From NCBI GenBank assembly GCA_050179115.1, contig JBFXFL010000020.1, positions 1-47,803 of the forward strand: a DNA stretch of 47,803 nt, written 5' to 3'. The stretch comes from JAGPUQ01 sp050179115 (GTDB taxonomy: Bacteria > Pseudomonadota > Gammaproteobacteria > Pseudomonadales > Porticoccaceae). The notes under the pieces were generated by a model, which saw only the letters and a list, made by a program, of their open reading frames with translations, had not been told where the DNA came from and did no database searches. Shown here piece after piece: positions 36,050 to 44,844 of the stretch. Each line of letters begins with the position of its first letter. The first letter of the stretch is position 1. The position numbers were made by a program, and so were the translations under genes.

Positions 36050-37005
36050 TCGCGTGGACGGGCAAGCGTGCTGCGGCGGCGATACTGGCGGTCGGCGCGG
36101 CGACGTTTCTTACCATCATCCTGATCGGGGCGGCTCCGGCCCCCTCGTCGGAAACCGCACTGGGGAGCCTTGCCGCGTGTCGCGTATACGGGGGGATCCC
36201 TCGCAGCTGGCCGGACCAGCCGGTGGCCGGTATGCGGCGGGTGAAAATCGGGGATGGCGTTCTGTGGGTGGACCGCACCGAGGTCACCAATGCGCAGTTC
36301 TCAGCCTTCGTGGAAGCTACTGGCTACCGCACGCTGGCGGAGCGGCGGGGAAGTTCGACGGTCTTCGTCGGCAGTCAGGATGCGTGGCCGGCGAGCGATG
36401 CCCCCGCGACATGGTGGCAACTGCGCGGTGGCGCAAGCTGGAGATACCCGGCCGGACCGCAGGATACCATCGCCAAGCCGAATCACCCGGTGGTTCACGT
36501 AGCGCGCGCTGACGCCGTTGCCTATGCCGAATGGCTCGGGAACCGACTTCCCACCGAAGAGGAATGGGAGCTGCTGGTGGGCGGTGCGGATGCTGCCCGC
36601 ACCGTACCGAGTCGCGCCCCGCCGAAGGATGCGGCGGGGCGCCCGCTGGCCAATTTCTGGCAGGGCATATTCCCGTTGCACGATTCCGCAGACGACGGGT
36701 TTTCCGGCACGGCGCCGGTCGGCTGCTTCCCGCCCGGTGGTGGAGGCCTGTTCGATGGCATCGCCAATGTCTGGGAATGGACCGCCAGTGAGGTCGAGCC
36801 GGTAACGGGTGCCGTAGGCCGGGTGGAGAACCTGCCCGATTGGCCGGCATCGTCGGCGCGCCTCGGCGTGATCCGCGGCGGCTCGTATCTGTGCTCGGAA
36901 AACTACTGCGCGCGTTACCGCGTGAGCGCCCGGCAACCTGTCGATCCGGAAACCACGGCGGTGCACGTCGGATTCCGTACGGTGCGTGACGCCCACGCTT
37001 TGTGA
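36046..37005 (+). CDS. Formylglycine-generating enzyme (SUMF1 family) with membrane segment
   Basis: Oxidises the sulfatase active-site Cys to formylglycine. GTG 36046 overlaps the sulfatase stop by four bases. The 319-residue protein has a hydrophobic helix at about residues 8-30 preceded by KR, so it is exported or membrane anchored. The FGE-sulfatase domain has VDRTEVTNAQFSAFVEATGYRT, PVVHVARADAVAYAEWLGNRLPTEEEWE and NVWEWTASE. RGGSYLCSENYCARYR follows, where Cys283 and Cys288 match the two copper-binding catalytic Cys of human FGE (336 and 341). So it is likely active, not just a structural SUMF-fold protein. Its obvious substrate is the sulfatase next to it. Confidence 0.92.
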   Translation: MIAWTGKRAAAAILAVGAATFLTIILIGAAPAPSSETALGSLAACRVYGGIPRSWPDQPVAGMRRVKIGDGVLWVDRTEVTNAQFSAFVEATGYRTLAERRGSSTVFVGSQDAWPASDAPATWWQLRGGASWRYPAGPQDTIAKPNHPVVHVARADAVAYAEWLGNRLPTEEEWELLVGGADAARTVPSRAPPKDAAGRPLANFWQGIFPLHDSADDGFSGTAPVGCFPPGGGGLFDGIANVWEWTASEVEPVTGAVGRVENLPDWPASSARLGVIRGGSYLCSENYCARYRVSARQPVDPETTAVHVGFRTVRDAHAL

Positions 37006-37128
37006 CTCGGCCGGCGACCCATCCGACGGCCGGTTCTCCGAAATGCTTTTCCACCCGGTCTTGGGTAACGAAGCTTCCTCATGGATCGCCCGACCAGTCG
37101 ATTTGAGGGACTGCCTTTCAACTGCCTG

Positions 37129-38499
37129 CTAGGCGGCCGTCGCTGTCAGGCTGGTCTCCTCGCCACGACCGTCGACGGTGATGAGGCGGACCGGCCGTCT
37201 CCACACCTTCTGAACATAGTTCAACACATGCCGCGCGCGCTCCGCATCAAGGCCGCGTCCGTCGTCGCGATAGTGGTGGCGCAGGGTCAGGCTGCCGTCA
37301 CCGCCCAGATCTTCCACTGCCACCCGGGGGGCACCGAAGTTGAACTTGGGCGCCAGAATGGTCTCGCGCAACTGGTCGATCGTCGACTCCGTCACGCGCA
37401 CCGCGCCCTCGCGACTCGCCGAATAAACAAACAGATCCAGATCGTCGGCAATCTCGGCGGTCAGATAATTGCGGATGAATCCGAAGTCGTCCTCCTGCTG
37501 CATGATCTCCCGCGCCGCGGTGAATCCGCGCTCCGCGATCAAACGTTCCCAGAGCACATAACCCAGATGGTAGGGATTGATGCGCAGTGCGACCTGCTTG
37601 TCGCCGGCATGGGGACTGACCACATCGGAATGCGTCTTCATGCAGTCCACATAGAACTGCGAGGGCAGGAAATCGGCTTCGCGCAGCAGCCGCGAATGCC
37701 AGTAACTGGCCCAGCCTTCGTTCATGATCTGGCAGTTGAACACCGGCTGGAAGTACCAGGATTCCTTGCGCACCGCGAGAAAAATATCGCGCTCCCAGTC
37801 TTCCATCTCGGGCGCGTACTGCGCAATGAACCAGAGCAAGTCCCGCTCCGGGCGCGGCGGAATGTGCAGCGGTTCCGGCCGCGAGGCCACCGGGAGGACC
37901 TCTGCGCCGGGCAGACGCGCATAGCGGCCGCGAAAATCCGCTTCCCCCGGCTCCCGGACCCCGGGCGGGGAAAGCCGTTTATATCGCTCGCGGTTGAGCG
38001 GCAGATCGGTATCGATGTGCGGCTCCAGGGCCAGCGCCGCGTCGAGCACCCATTCGACGCGCTGCTCGCCCTGCGCATTGATCGCTTCCTGGATGCGATG
38101 GGCATGGGCCGCCGCCTGCTCCACGATGTGATAGCCCACTGCCTCCTGGCTGCGCACGAACGCCATGTTGTTGCGGGAGAAATCCGCGTGCCCCAGCACA
38201 TGGGCGACCACCAGGGTGTTTTCCTCGATACTGTTGGTATCGACCAGGTAGGCATGATTGGGATTGCCGGGAAACACCACTTCGAAAATCCGCGAGTGAC
38301 CCATGCGATGCTGGATCATCTGGTACACCCAGCGCACGCCGAACGACCAGTGCGGCATCCGCACCGGGAGGCCGTACACGGCCACCTCCATCATGAAACT
38401 GGCCGGCACCACCTCGAAATCCACCGGGTGATAGACGAGCCCCTGCGCGGCGGCCAGAGTTTCCAGTTGCGGAATGTACTGATCGAGTCGCGAAGGCAT
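37129..38499 (-). CDS. ycgB: SpoVR family protein (YcgB)
   Basis: Third gene of a widely conserved stress operon; its biochemical role is unknown. The 456-residue protein starts MPSRLDQYIPQLETLAAAQGL and has the family segments YPVDFEVVPASFMMEVAVYGLP-like, RMPHWSFG, FPGNPNHAYLVDTNSIEENTLVVAHVLGHADF, CQIMNEGWASYWHSR and NPYHLGYVLW. E. coli YcgB is somewhat longer. Its ATG follows the yeaH stop by one base (TGAGATG), so the genes are coupled. It converges on the FGE gene across 123 bp. Confidence 0.95.
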   Translation of the reverse strand: MPSRLDQYIPQLETLAAAQGLVYHPVDFEVVPASFMMEVAVYGLPVRMPHWSFGVRWVYQMIQHRMGHSRIFEVVFPGNPNHAYLVDTNSIEENTLVVAHVLGHADFSRNNMAFVRSQEAVGYHIVEQAAAHAHRIQEAINAQGEQRVEWVLDAALALEPHIDTDLPLNRERYKRLSPPGVREPGEADFRGRYARLPGAEVLPVASRPEPLHIPPRPERDLLWFIAQYAPEMEDWERDIFLAVRKESWYFQPVFNCQIMNEGWASYWHSRLLREADFLPSQFYVDCMKTHSDVVSPHAGDKQVALRINPYHLGYVLWERLIAERGFTAAREIMQQEDDFGFIRNYLTAEIADDLDLFVYSASREGAVRVTESTIDQLRETILAPKFNFGAPRVAVEDLGGDGSLTLRHHYRDDGRGLDAERARHVLNYVQKVWRRPVRLITVDGRGEETSLTATAA

Positions 38500-38500
38500 C

Positions 38501-39676
38501 TCAGGAGACTCCGGTGCGGGTTGCCTGATCGGTGAAAAACGCCTTGATCGCCGGCCAGATATCGGCGTCCTCACTCAGCATGTAACTGCCCACCGGCAGA
38601 TCATCCGCCGCGAGGCGCTGCCAGATAGCCGCAATCTCGGTATCCATGTGGCGGTGACTGTGCTGGGATACCTCGGCATAGCCGGCGAAGTTCATCAACG
38701 GCAGCAGGCGCTGCAATTCCGCCGTGGCGGCACTGCGGTCCTCGCTGAAGTTGTGACCATCGGTGGCATAAAACAGATAGCAGTTGTAACGCGCCGGATC
38801 GAAGCGCGTGATCAGGATTTCGCGCGCTCTGGCGAAGCCGGTCGAACTCTTGGTGCCGCCTTCACCGCGCACCTGGAAAAACTGCTCCTCGGCGAATTCC
38901 CAGGCATCGACGGTGTGGGCGACAAACACCGTCTCGACGCTGGTGTACTGGCGGCGAATCCCCTGCAACGCCCAGAAGAAAAATGTCTTGGCGAGTTTCC
39001 GGCAGTGCTCATCCATGCTGGAAGACACATCGAGCACGAAAAACACCACCGCACTCGCGCTCGGCTTGGGGCGCCGAGCGAGTTGCCGAAAGCGGAGGTC
39101 GTCGTTGCCGATGGGAATCCGGCTGTCGGGCTGCACAGTGCGCCGTTTTACCGCTTCCTTGAGGGTGCGGCGGCGATCCAGCCGGGAGCGCGCGCCGCGC
39201 TTGTCCCAGCCCTCGCGGACATAGACATCCTCTTCGATCGAAGTACCCGCGCGGGGCTGCAAATTGGGCAGCTCCAACTCCTCCCACAGCCAGTCGAGGA
39301 TGTCGTCAATCTGGAATTCCAGCACGAAACTGATCGGGCCTTCGCCTTCGCCACCTCCGGCATCCGCACCCGTCCCGGGCTGACCGGAACGCAACACATC
39401 GCCCGGCTTCACGCTCTTGCCCTGCCCCGCGCCTTCCTCATGGTCCTGATCGCGGAGTCGGAAGCGGTGGTGCTCCAGGAACCGCACGGGCACCTTGACG
39501 GTGCGATCGCGCGGATTGCTCAACACATCGGATCCCGCCACCAGTTCGGGCAGATGGTCCCGCACCGCCTGCCGGACCTTCGCGTTGTGACGCAACCAGT
39601 CGCGCGTGCCGCGGGAAAACAAATCGTACCAGCGCCCCAGTCCGTTGCGGGCTTCACCATCCGTGAACGACATCAT
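38501..39676 (-). CDS. yeaH: YeaH/YhbH family protein (DUF444, VWA-like)
   Basis: Partner of the PrkA kinase. The 391-residue protein has the typical N-terminal charged domain. A Gly-rich acidic stretch (QPGTGADAGGGEGEGP) follows, then a VWA-like domain with the metal-binding FFVLDVSSSMDEHCRK motif. FVAHTVDAWEFAEEQFF and YATDGHNFSED are family signatures. Start ATG 39676 lies 18 bp after the prkA stop. Function is only known in general terms, stationary-phase and nitrogen-stress responses in E. coli. Confidence 0.95.
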   Translation of the reverse strand: MMSFTDGEARNGLGRWYDLFSRGTRDWLRHNAKVRQAVRDHLPELVAGSDVLSNPRDRTVKVPVRFLEHHRFRLRDQDHEEGAGQGKSVKPGDVLRSGQPGTGADAGGGEGEGPISFVLEFQIDDILDWLWEELELPNLQPRAGTSIEEDVYVREGWDKRGARSRLDRRRTLKEAVKRRTVQPDSRIPIGNDDLRFRQLARRPKPSASAVVFFVLDVSSSMDEHCRKLAKTFFFWALQGIRRQYTSVETVFVAHTVDAWEFAEEQFFQVRGEGGTKSSTGFARAREILITRFDPARYNCYLFYATDGHNFSEDRSAATAELQRLLPLMNFAGYAEVSQHSHRHMDTEIAAIWQRLAADDLPVGSYMLSEDADIWPAIKAFFTDQATRTGVS

Positions 39677-39694
39677 ACGAACGCCCCTTCAGGT

Positions 39695-41629
39695 TTATTC
39701 CTGAGACAGTAGCGTGGTGACGTAATTCAGTGCTTCGCGCGCACTGTGCCGGTCATAGCCGTAATCGCTGATCAGGCGCTCCTCAACCGCGGCGATTTTT
39801 TCCCGCGCATCCTCGTCCGGTCGGGCAATGGAGGACACCAGGCGCAGCACGTCGCGGCGCTCCTCGAACAGGTATTTTTCCATTGCCTCCTTGAGTCGGG
39901 AGTGGGAGTCAAGCGAAAAGCTCTCGCCCTTCTTGTAGGCCACCATGGCCTTGCGTACCACCTCCTGACGGAAGGTCTGCTTGCCGGCATCGGACACATT
40001 GATTTTCTCCTCGACCGCGCGCAAAAAGCGTTCGTCGGGCGCGCGCGTTTCGCCAGTGATGGGATCGGAAACCTCCCGGTTGTCGAGCGCGGCTTCCACT
40101 TCGTCGAGATACTTGCCCAACAGACTTTCGCTCTCCTCCTCGAACGATACGAAGAGGGCCTTGTGGACATCTTCCTTCACCCAGTGGTTGTAAAAATCCT
40201 TCCGTGTGGTGACCAGAAAATCCACCCACTGGCGACGCTGCTTGGCATCGATGCGGGCATCGTTTTCGATCGCTTCCTTCAACGTTACCAGAACCTCCAT
40301 GCTGGTAAGACTTTTCGCCTCGGACCGGGAAATGGCGTTTGAAAGAGCGTTGACGACGAAACGCGGCGACACCCCGGACAGCCCCTCTTCTTCCTGCTCG
40401 GCGCTGATGCGTTGCAATTCGGAGCGCGCAAAGCCTTCGACATCCTCGCCAGCGTACAGACGCACTTTCTTGGAGCTGTCCAGGTCCTCACGCTCCGAAG
40501 GCTTCACGCGGGAGAGAATCGAAAACACCGCAGCGACCTTGAGCGTGTGGGGATCGAGATGCACTTCACGGAACATAGGCGCCTGGGCAATCAGCTTGGC
40601 GTAGATCCTGGCCTCGTCCAGATAACTCAGCGCATAGGGCACCTGCACGATGACCATGCGATCGAGCAGCGCCTCGTTTTCCTTTTCCTGAAGAAACTTG
40701 CGGAACTCGGCCAGATTGGTGTGCGCGACGATGGTTTCATCGACATGAATCAGGGGAAAGCGCGAGACTTTTACGTTGCGCTCCTGGGTCAGCGTCAGCA
40801 GCAGATAGAGAAACTCGCGTTTCACCTTGAGGATCTCGATCATTTCCAGCAAACCGCGACTGGCGGAATACACCGCCCCGGACCAGGACCAGGCGCGTGG
40901 ATCGCCCTCATCGCCATAGTCCGATACCTTGGAAAGATCGACGGAGCCGATCAGGTCGGCGATATCCGCCGTGGTGGGATCGTGGGGTGCGTAGGTACCG
41001 ACGCCCATGCGCCGAGCTTCGGACAGGAATATCCGCTCCACGGGATAGCGCATGAAATCGCCGCCGTATTCGTTCTCGAGTACGGATTGCGCCCAGGGCG
41101 ACGGATCACCCTGGATATCGACGCCATAGGTCTCGCGAAACTCCGCGCGCAGGCTGTAGGGCACCAGATTGAGCGGATTTTCATGGAGCGGCGATCCCTG
41201 CAACCCATAGATCGCGCCTTCGTCGGTGAGGCTGTATTCCTCGATACCGCGCTTGAGCAGTATCACCAGGCTCGACTTGCCGCCCGAGGGAGGTCCCAGC
41301 AACAGCAACAGCCGGCGCCCGACTTCGGAGCCGGCGCTGGCTGCCTTGAAATAGTCGACCACGCGCTGCAGCGGTTTGTCGATGCCGAACAGTTCGTGGG
41401 AAAACAGCCGGAAATGGTTGTCGTCGGCTTCTTTCTGTTCCCGGCGCTGCATCCAGCGCAGCATGTCCCAGACGTATTGATGACTGGAGCGGGTCACCAG
41501 CCGGGATTGGGGTCCGACGATATCCCGCACGAATTCGGCAAAGGTTCCGCGCCACTGTTTCGCCTGGTGTTCGCGGGTGAAGGTAGACAGGGATTCGATG
41601 AACTTTTCACTATTCGCACCGCTCGCCAT
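39695..41629 (-). CDS. prkA: PrkA family serine protein kinase / AAA ATPase
   Basis: First gene of the prkA-yeaH-spoVR unit (yeaG in E. coli). The 644-residue protein has an AAA+ domain with Walker A LLGPPSGGKSSL and then IHVDETIVAHTNLAEFRKF and VQVPYALSYLDEARIY. The C-terminal PrkA domain ends NYVTTLLSQE. Family members respond to nutrient stress, and kinase and Lon-like protease activities have both been proposed. GGGAG lies ten bases before the ATG. The upstream 401-bp gap contains two inverted repeats but no clear sigma-54 or sigma-70 promoter that I can see. Confidence 0.96.
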   Translation of the reverse strand: MASGANSEKFIESLSTFTREHQAKQWRGTFAEFVRDIVGPQSRLVTRSSHQYVWDMLRWMQRREQKEADDNHFRLFSHELFGIDKPLQRVVDYFKAASAGSEVGRRLLLLLGPPSGGKSSLVILLKRGIEEYSLTDEGAIYGLQGSPLHENPLNLVPYSLRAEFRETYGVDIQGDPSPWAQSVLENEYGGDFMRYPVERIFLSEARRMGVGTYAPHDPTTADIADLIGSVDLSKVSDYGDEGDPRAWSWSGAVYSASRGLLEMIEILKVKREFLYLLLTLTQERNVKVSRFPLIHVDETIVAHTNLAEFRKFLQEKENEALLDRMVIVQVPYALSYLDEARIYAKLIAQAPMFREVHLDPHTLKVAAVFSILSRVKPSEREDLDSSKKVRLYAGEDVEGFARSELQRISAEQEEEGLSGVSPRFVVNALSNAISRSEAKSLTSMEVLVTLKEAIENDARIDAKQRRQWVDFLVTTRKDFYNHWVKEDVHKALFVSFEEESESLLGKYLDEVEAALDNREVSDPITGETRAPDERFLRAVEEKINVSDAGKQTFRQEVVRKAMVAYKKGESFSLDSHSRLKEAMEKYLFEERRDVLRLVSSIARPDEDAREKIAAVEERLISDYGYDRHSAREALNYVTTLLSQE

Positions 41630-42030
41630 ACGCTAAATCTCCCACCATGGTGGACAGTTTCAGTCGGTGGCGCTTTTGCCGTGGAAATTGCGCCACCCTA
41701 CTTAGAGCTCGCTGCCATCCTTTCCGTTCAGGGTATAACGTCGCGCCACATTGGGAAACACTGCTCGGCACAGTTCGCCGACCGTTCTCCCGGTGGCGGT
41801 CCGCTCCCATCCCGGTTCCCACTTCGCTCTTCCCGAAGCGGGACGAACGCGGTTCGGCCCTGCGCTGTAAACACACGCAAGACTCAAGCCACTTTATGGA
41901 AAAATGGCGTCAACGGTTCCCGGGGATCGACAGCCAGCATTTGCGCGGCGCGCGGCCGCCTCGGCGCCCGGGACGGTGATCGCCCGCCGGTCAGAAACGG
42001 CGGCGCGGCACTGTCCTGGCGCACCGGAAC
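41630..42030. other. 401-bp intergenic region upstream of prkA
   Basis: No supported gene lies here. Reading toward prkA, the leader holds a perfect 12-bp palindrome CCACCATGGTGG (41642-41653), 12 bp from the ATG. It also holds an inverted repeat GGTGGCGC/GCGCCACC (41666-41673 and 41690-41697). A TATACC-like element occurs on the minus strand near 41731, without a good -35. I saw no terminator with a T-run for the acetoacetyl-CoA synthetase gene. Confidence 0.5.
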
Positions 42031-44231
42031 CTAGCGGGATGGAAGTTCCTTGCGCATGTTTGCCGCAAAGGCGAGAAAATAATCCAGACTGGCGGGGTTT
42101 TTCATGGCATCGCGGTTGGCCGCCTTCTCCGGGGCGACGCCCATGAGGATTTTCTTGACCGGCGTCTCCATCTTCTTGCCGGTCAGCGTGTAGGGCACTT
42201 CGTCGATCTGGAAGATGGCATCCGGCACATGGCGGGGCGAGAAATTGGTCCGCAGCGATTGATTGATCGCGGTCTTGATATCGACATCGAGCTCCAGTCC
42301 GGGCTTGAGCTGGACGAACAGGGGCAGATAATGCCCGCCGCCAGGCAGCTCGATACTGACCGCGAGACTGTCGGCAACGGCGTCGACCAGTTCGACGCCC
42401 CGGTACACCTCGCTGGTGCCGATACGGACACCGCCCCGGTTCAGGGTGGAGTCCGAGCGGCCCAGAATCTGGATCGTGCCCTGATCGGACACCCGCATCC
42501 AGTCGCCATGGCGCCAGCGCCCGGGGTAGTCCTCGAAATAACTCTCCCGGTAGCGCCGCTCGCCGGGGTCGTTCCAAAAATAAATCGGCATCGACGGCAT
42601 GGGTTCCATGACCACCATCTCACCGACCTCGCCCACCAGCGTATTGCCCGCTTCATCGAGGGCGCGCACATCGACGCCCAGCAGCGCGCACTGGATTTCG
42701 CCGGCGTGCACCGGCAACAGCGGACAGCCGCCGACGAAAGCCGAGGCGATATCGGTACCGCCGCTCATGGAGAGCAACCAGAGATCGGGCTTGACGCTGC
42801 GGTAGACCCATTCGAACGCTTCTTCCGGCAGTGGCGAGCCTGTTGAGCCCATCACGCGCAGGGACGTCAGATCGAAGTCCCCGCCCGGCTTGAGCCCGGC
42901 CTTCATGCAGGCGATCAGGTATGCCGCGCCGGTTCCGAAGTGGGTGAGGCGGGCGCGTTCGGCCAGGGCCCAGAGACGGTTTTGATCGGGATAGCCGGGG
43001 TTGCCGTCGTAGATCACCGGCACCGCGCCCAGCAGCAGCACCGACAGGCCGATATTCCACATCACCCAGCCAGTGGTGGAGTACCAGAAAAACCGGTCTC
43101 CCGGCTTCACATCGCAATGCAGACCCAGATGCTTGAGCTGCTCCAGCAGCACACCGCCGTGGCTGTGGGTGATGGCTTTGGGAATGCCGGTGGTGCCGGA
43201 GGAATACAGCACCCAGAGCGGATGCTCGAAGGGCAACGACTCGAAATGCAGGGGGCCTGCGGATTTCGCGAGCACCTGCTNNNNNNNNNNNNNNNNNNNN
43301 NNNNNNNNNNNNNNNNNNNNNNNNNNNNNNNNNNNNNNNNNNNNNNNNNNNNNNNNNNNNNNNNNNNNNNNNNNNNNNNNCCGCCGTGGCTGTGGGTGAT
43401 GGCTTTGGGAATGCCGGTGGTGCCGGAGGAATACAGCACCCAGAGCGGATGCTCGAAGGGCAACGACTCGAAATGCAGGGGGCCTGCGGATTTCGCGAGC
43501 ACCTGCTCCCAGGCATCGACTCCGGGGAGTCCGCAACGCCCGGCACCGCCCCGGTGATCGATCAGCAGGACGCGTTCGAGACTCGGCAGCGCGGCCTGCA
43601 GCTGCCCCAACTCCGCCACGCGGTCGATGGTCTTGCCGTTGTAGCCGTAGCCATCCACGGCGATCAATACCTTGGGCGCGATCTGCTGGAAGCGATCCAC
43701 GACACTGTTGGTGCCGAAGTCGGGCGAGCAGCTCGACCACACGGCGCCGATGGCGCTCGCGGCCAGAAAGGCGACCAGCGCCTCGGGAATGTTGGGCAGG
43801 TAAGCGACCACCCGATCGCCCGGCACCACGCCGAGACCGCGCAGATAAGCGGCGACCGACGCCACCCGGGCTTCCAGATCGGCCCAGCTCAGTTCGCGCG
43901 GATCGCGCTGTTCGTCCGCCGCCAGCAGGGCGGGACGCTCGTCGCTGCGGCCGCGAAAAATGTGTTCGGCAAAATTGAGGCTGGCGCCGGCAAACCACTG
44001 CGCCCCCGGCATGGCGTGGCTCGACAGCACGCGCGCGACGGGTGTACTGGACTGCACCTGATAGTAATCCCAGATGCTCTGCCAGAAGGCTTCCAGATCG
44101 GCGACCGACCAGCGTTGCAGGGCGGCGTAATCGGCGAATGTCAGCCCGCGCGTCTCCGCCAGCCAGTTCATATAGGCAGTCATGTTGGTCTGCTGCCGAA
44201 ACTCGGCAGAGGGTTCCCAAAGCAGTTTCAT
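42031..44231 (-). CDS. aacS: Acetoacetyl-CoA synthetase (split by an artificial assembly gap)
   Basis: Activates acetoacetate to its CoA ester. The N-terminal ACAS domain (MKLLWEPSAEFRQQTNMTAYMNWL...) distinguishes it from acetyl-CoA synthetase. The AMP-binding core is LYSSGTTGIPKAITHSHGG, with MGSTGSPLPEEAFEW, GRWRHGDWMRVSDQG and the catalytic-Lys region LTGKKMETPVKKI. The 100-N run at 43281-43380 is flanked by identical 127-bp copies (43154-43280 and 43381-43507). Removing 227 bases gives one frame of 657 residues, the normal length. The ATG overlaps the thioesterase stop by one base (TGATG). It may serve ketone-body or polyhydroxybutyrate turnover. Confidence 0.93.
43154..43507. other. Assembly gap with 127-bp flanking duplication
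   Basis: Bases 43154-43280 and 43381-43507 are identical and flank exactly 100 N. Overlap length and gap size equal those of the gap in mutL. This is a scaffolding artefact; collapsing the copies restores the acetoacetyl-CoA synthetase frame. Confidence 0.93.
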
Positions 44232-44704
44232 CAAACCTCCGGGTGGAATCCAGTATCCGTGTCGAGCTCGGCGGCGCCCAGAAAGGGCCGGCCGAAATTG
44301 TGGGAGCGGCCCCGCAACTGGATGATGCGGCGGCCGTTTTGATCGGTGACATCGACATCCACCAGACTCGCGGAGCTGCCCTGGTGACTCACCACGGCGG
44401 TGGCGGTGAGCACGTCGTTCAGCGTCGCGGGCCGCAGATAATCGATCGCGCAATGCACACCGACCCCAGCCTGGTTGGTGGAAGAGCAGGCGACCGCAAA
44501 GGCGACATCGGCGAGGGTAAAGCTGGTCCCGCCATGGCAGTTGCCCAGCGAATTGAGCATCTCCGGACCCACCCTGAGCGACAACCGCGCACGACCGGGC
44601 GCCACCTCGAGCAACACGATGCCCAGCCGCGCCACCGTGGGGTCCCGCTCCAGCACTGCGGCCGCGCAACGGCGGGCGATGTGCGCACTCGGGTCGTCAT
44701 TCAC
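44231..44704 (-). CDS. PaaI-type hot-dog thioesterase
   Basis: Predicted acyl-CoA thioesterase, 157 residues. The hot-dog signature NCHGGTSFTLADVAFAVACSS contains the catalytic-site Gly-Gly and Asp seen in PaaI. HCAIDYLRPA and LVDVDVTDQNGRRIIQLRGRS follow. GTG 44704 is preferred because AGGAG lies nine bases upstream; ATG 44725 would add seven residues with no ribosome binding site. The stop overlaps the start of the acetoacetyl-CoA synthetase gene (TGATG), implying linked expression. Phenylacetate genes are not nearby, so a role in general CoA-ester recycling is as likely as in phenylacetate breakdown. Confidence 0.88.
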   Translation of the reverse strand: MNDDPSAHIARRCAAAVLERDPTVARLGIVLLEVAPGRARLSLRVGPEMLNSLGNCHGGTSFTLADVAFAVACSSTNQAGVGVHCAIDYLRPATLNDVLTATAVVSHQGSSASLVDVDVTDQNGRRIIQLRGRSHNFGRPFLGAAELDTDTGFHPEV

Positions 44705-44844
44705 AGCCAATTGCTCCTGTCGCATGGGTGCCCGCATTGTAGGGATTTTGCCGGGTCCGCTCATCCGGCCCCGGGGGCCGCGAGACTCCAACGCCGCTCG
44801 GGCGCGCTGCTACAATCGCGCCCCGTTTTGGCCGTGCGACCCAG

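Noticed and set aside
41896..41979. Short plus-strand frame MEKWRQRFPGID in the prkA upstream gap
   Set aside because: It has a start codon but no ribosome binding site, no recognisable family and only 27 residues; not supported.
41630..42030. Sigma-54 promoter for prkA
   Set aside because: I looked for GG-N10-GC type elements on the minus strand and saw no convincing TGGCAC-N5-TTGC match.
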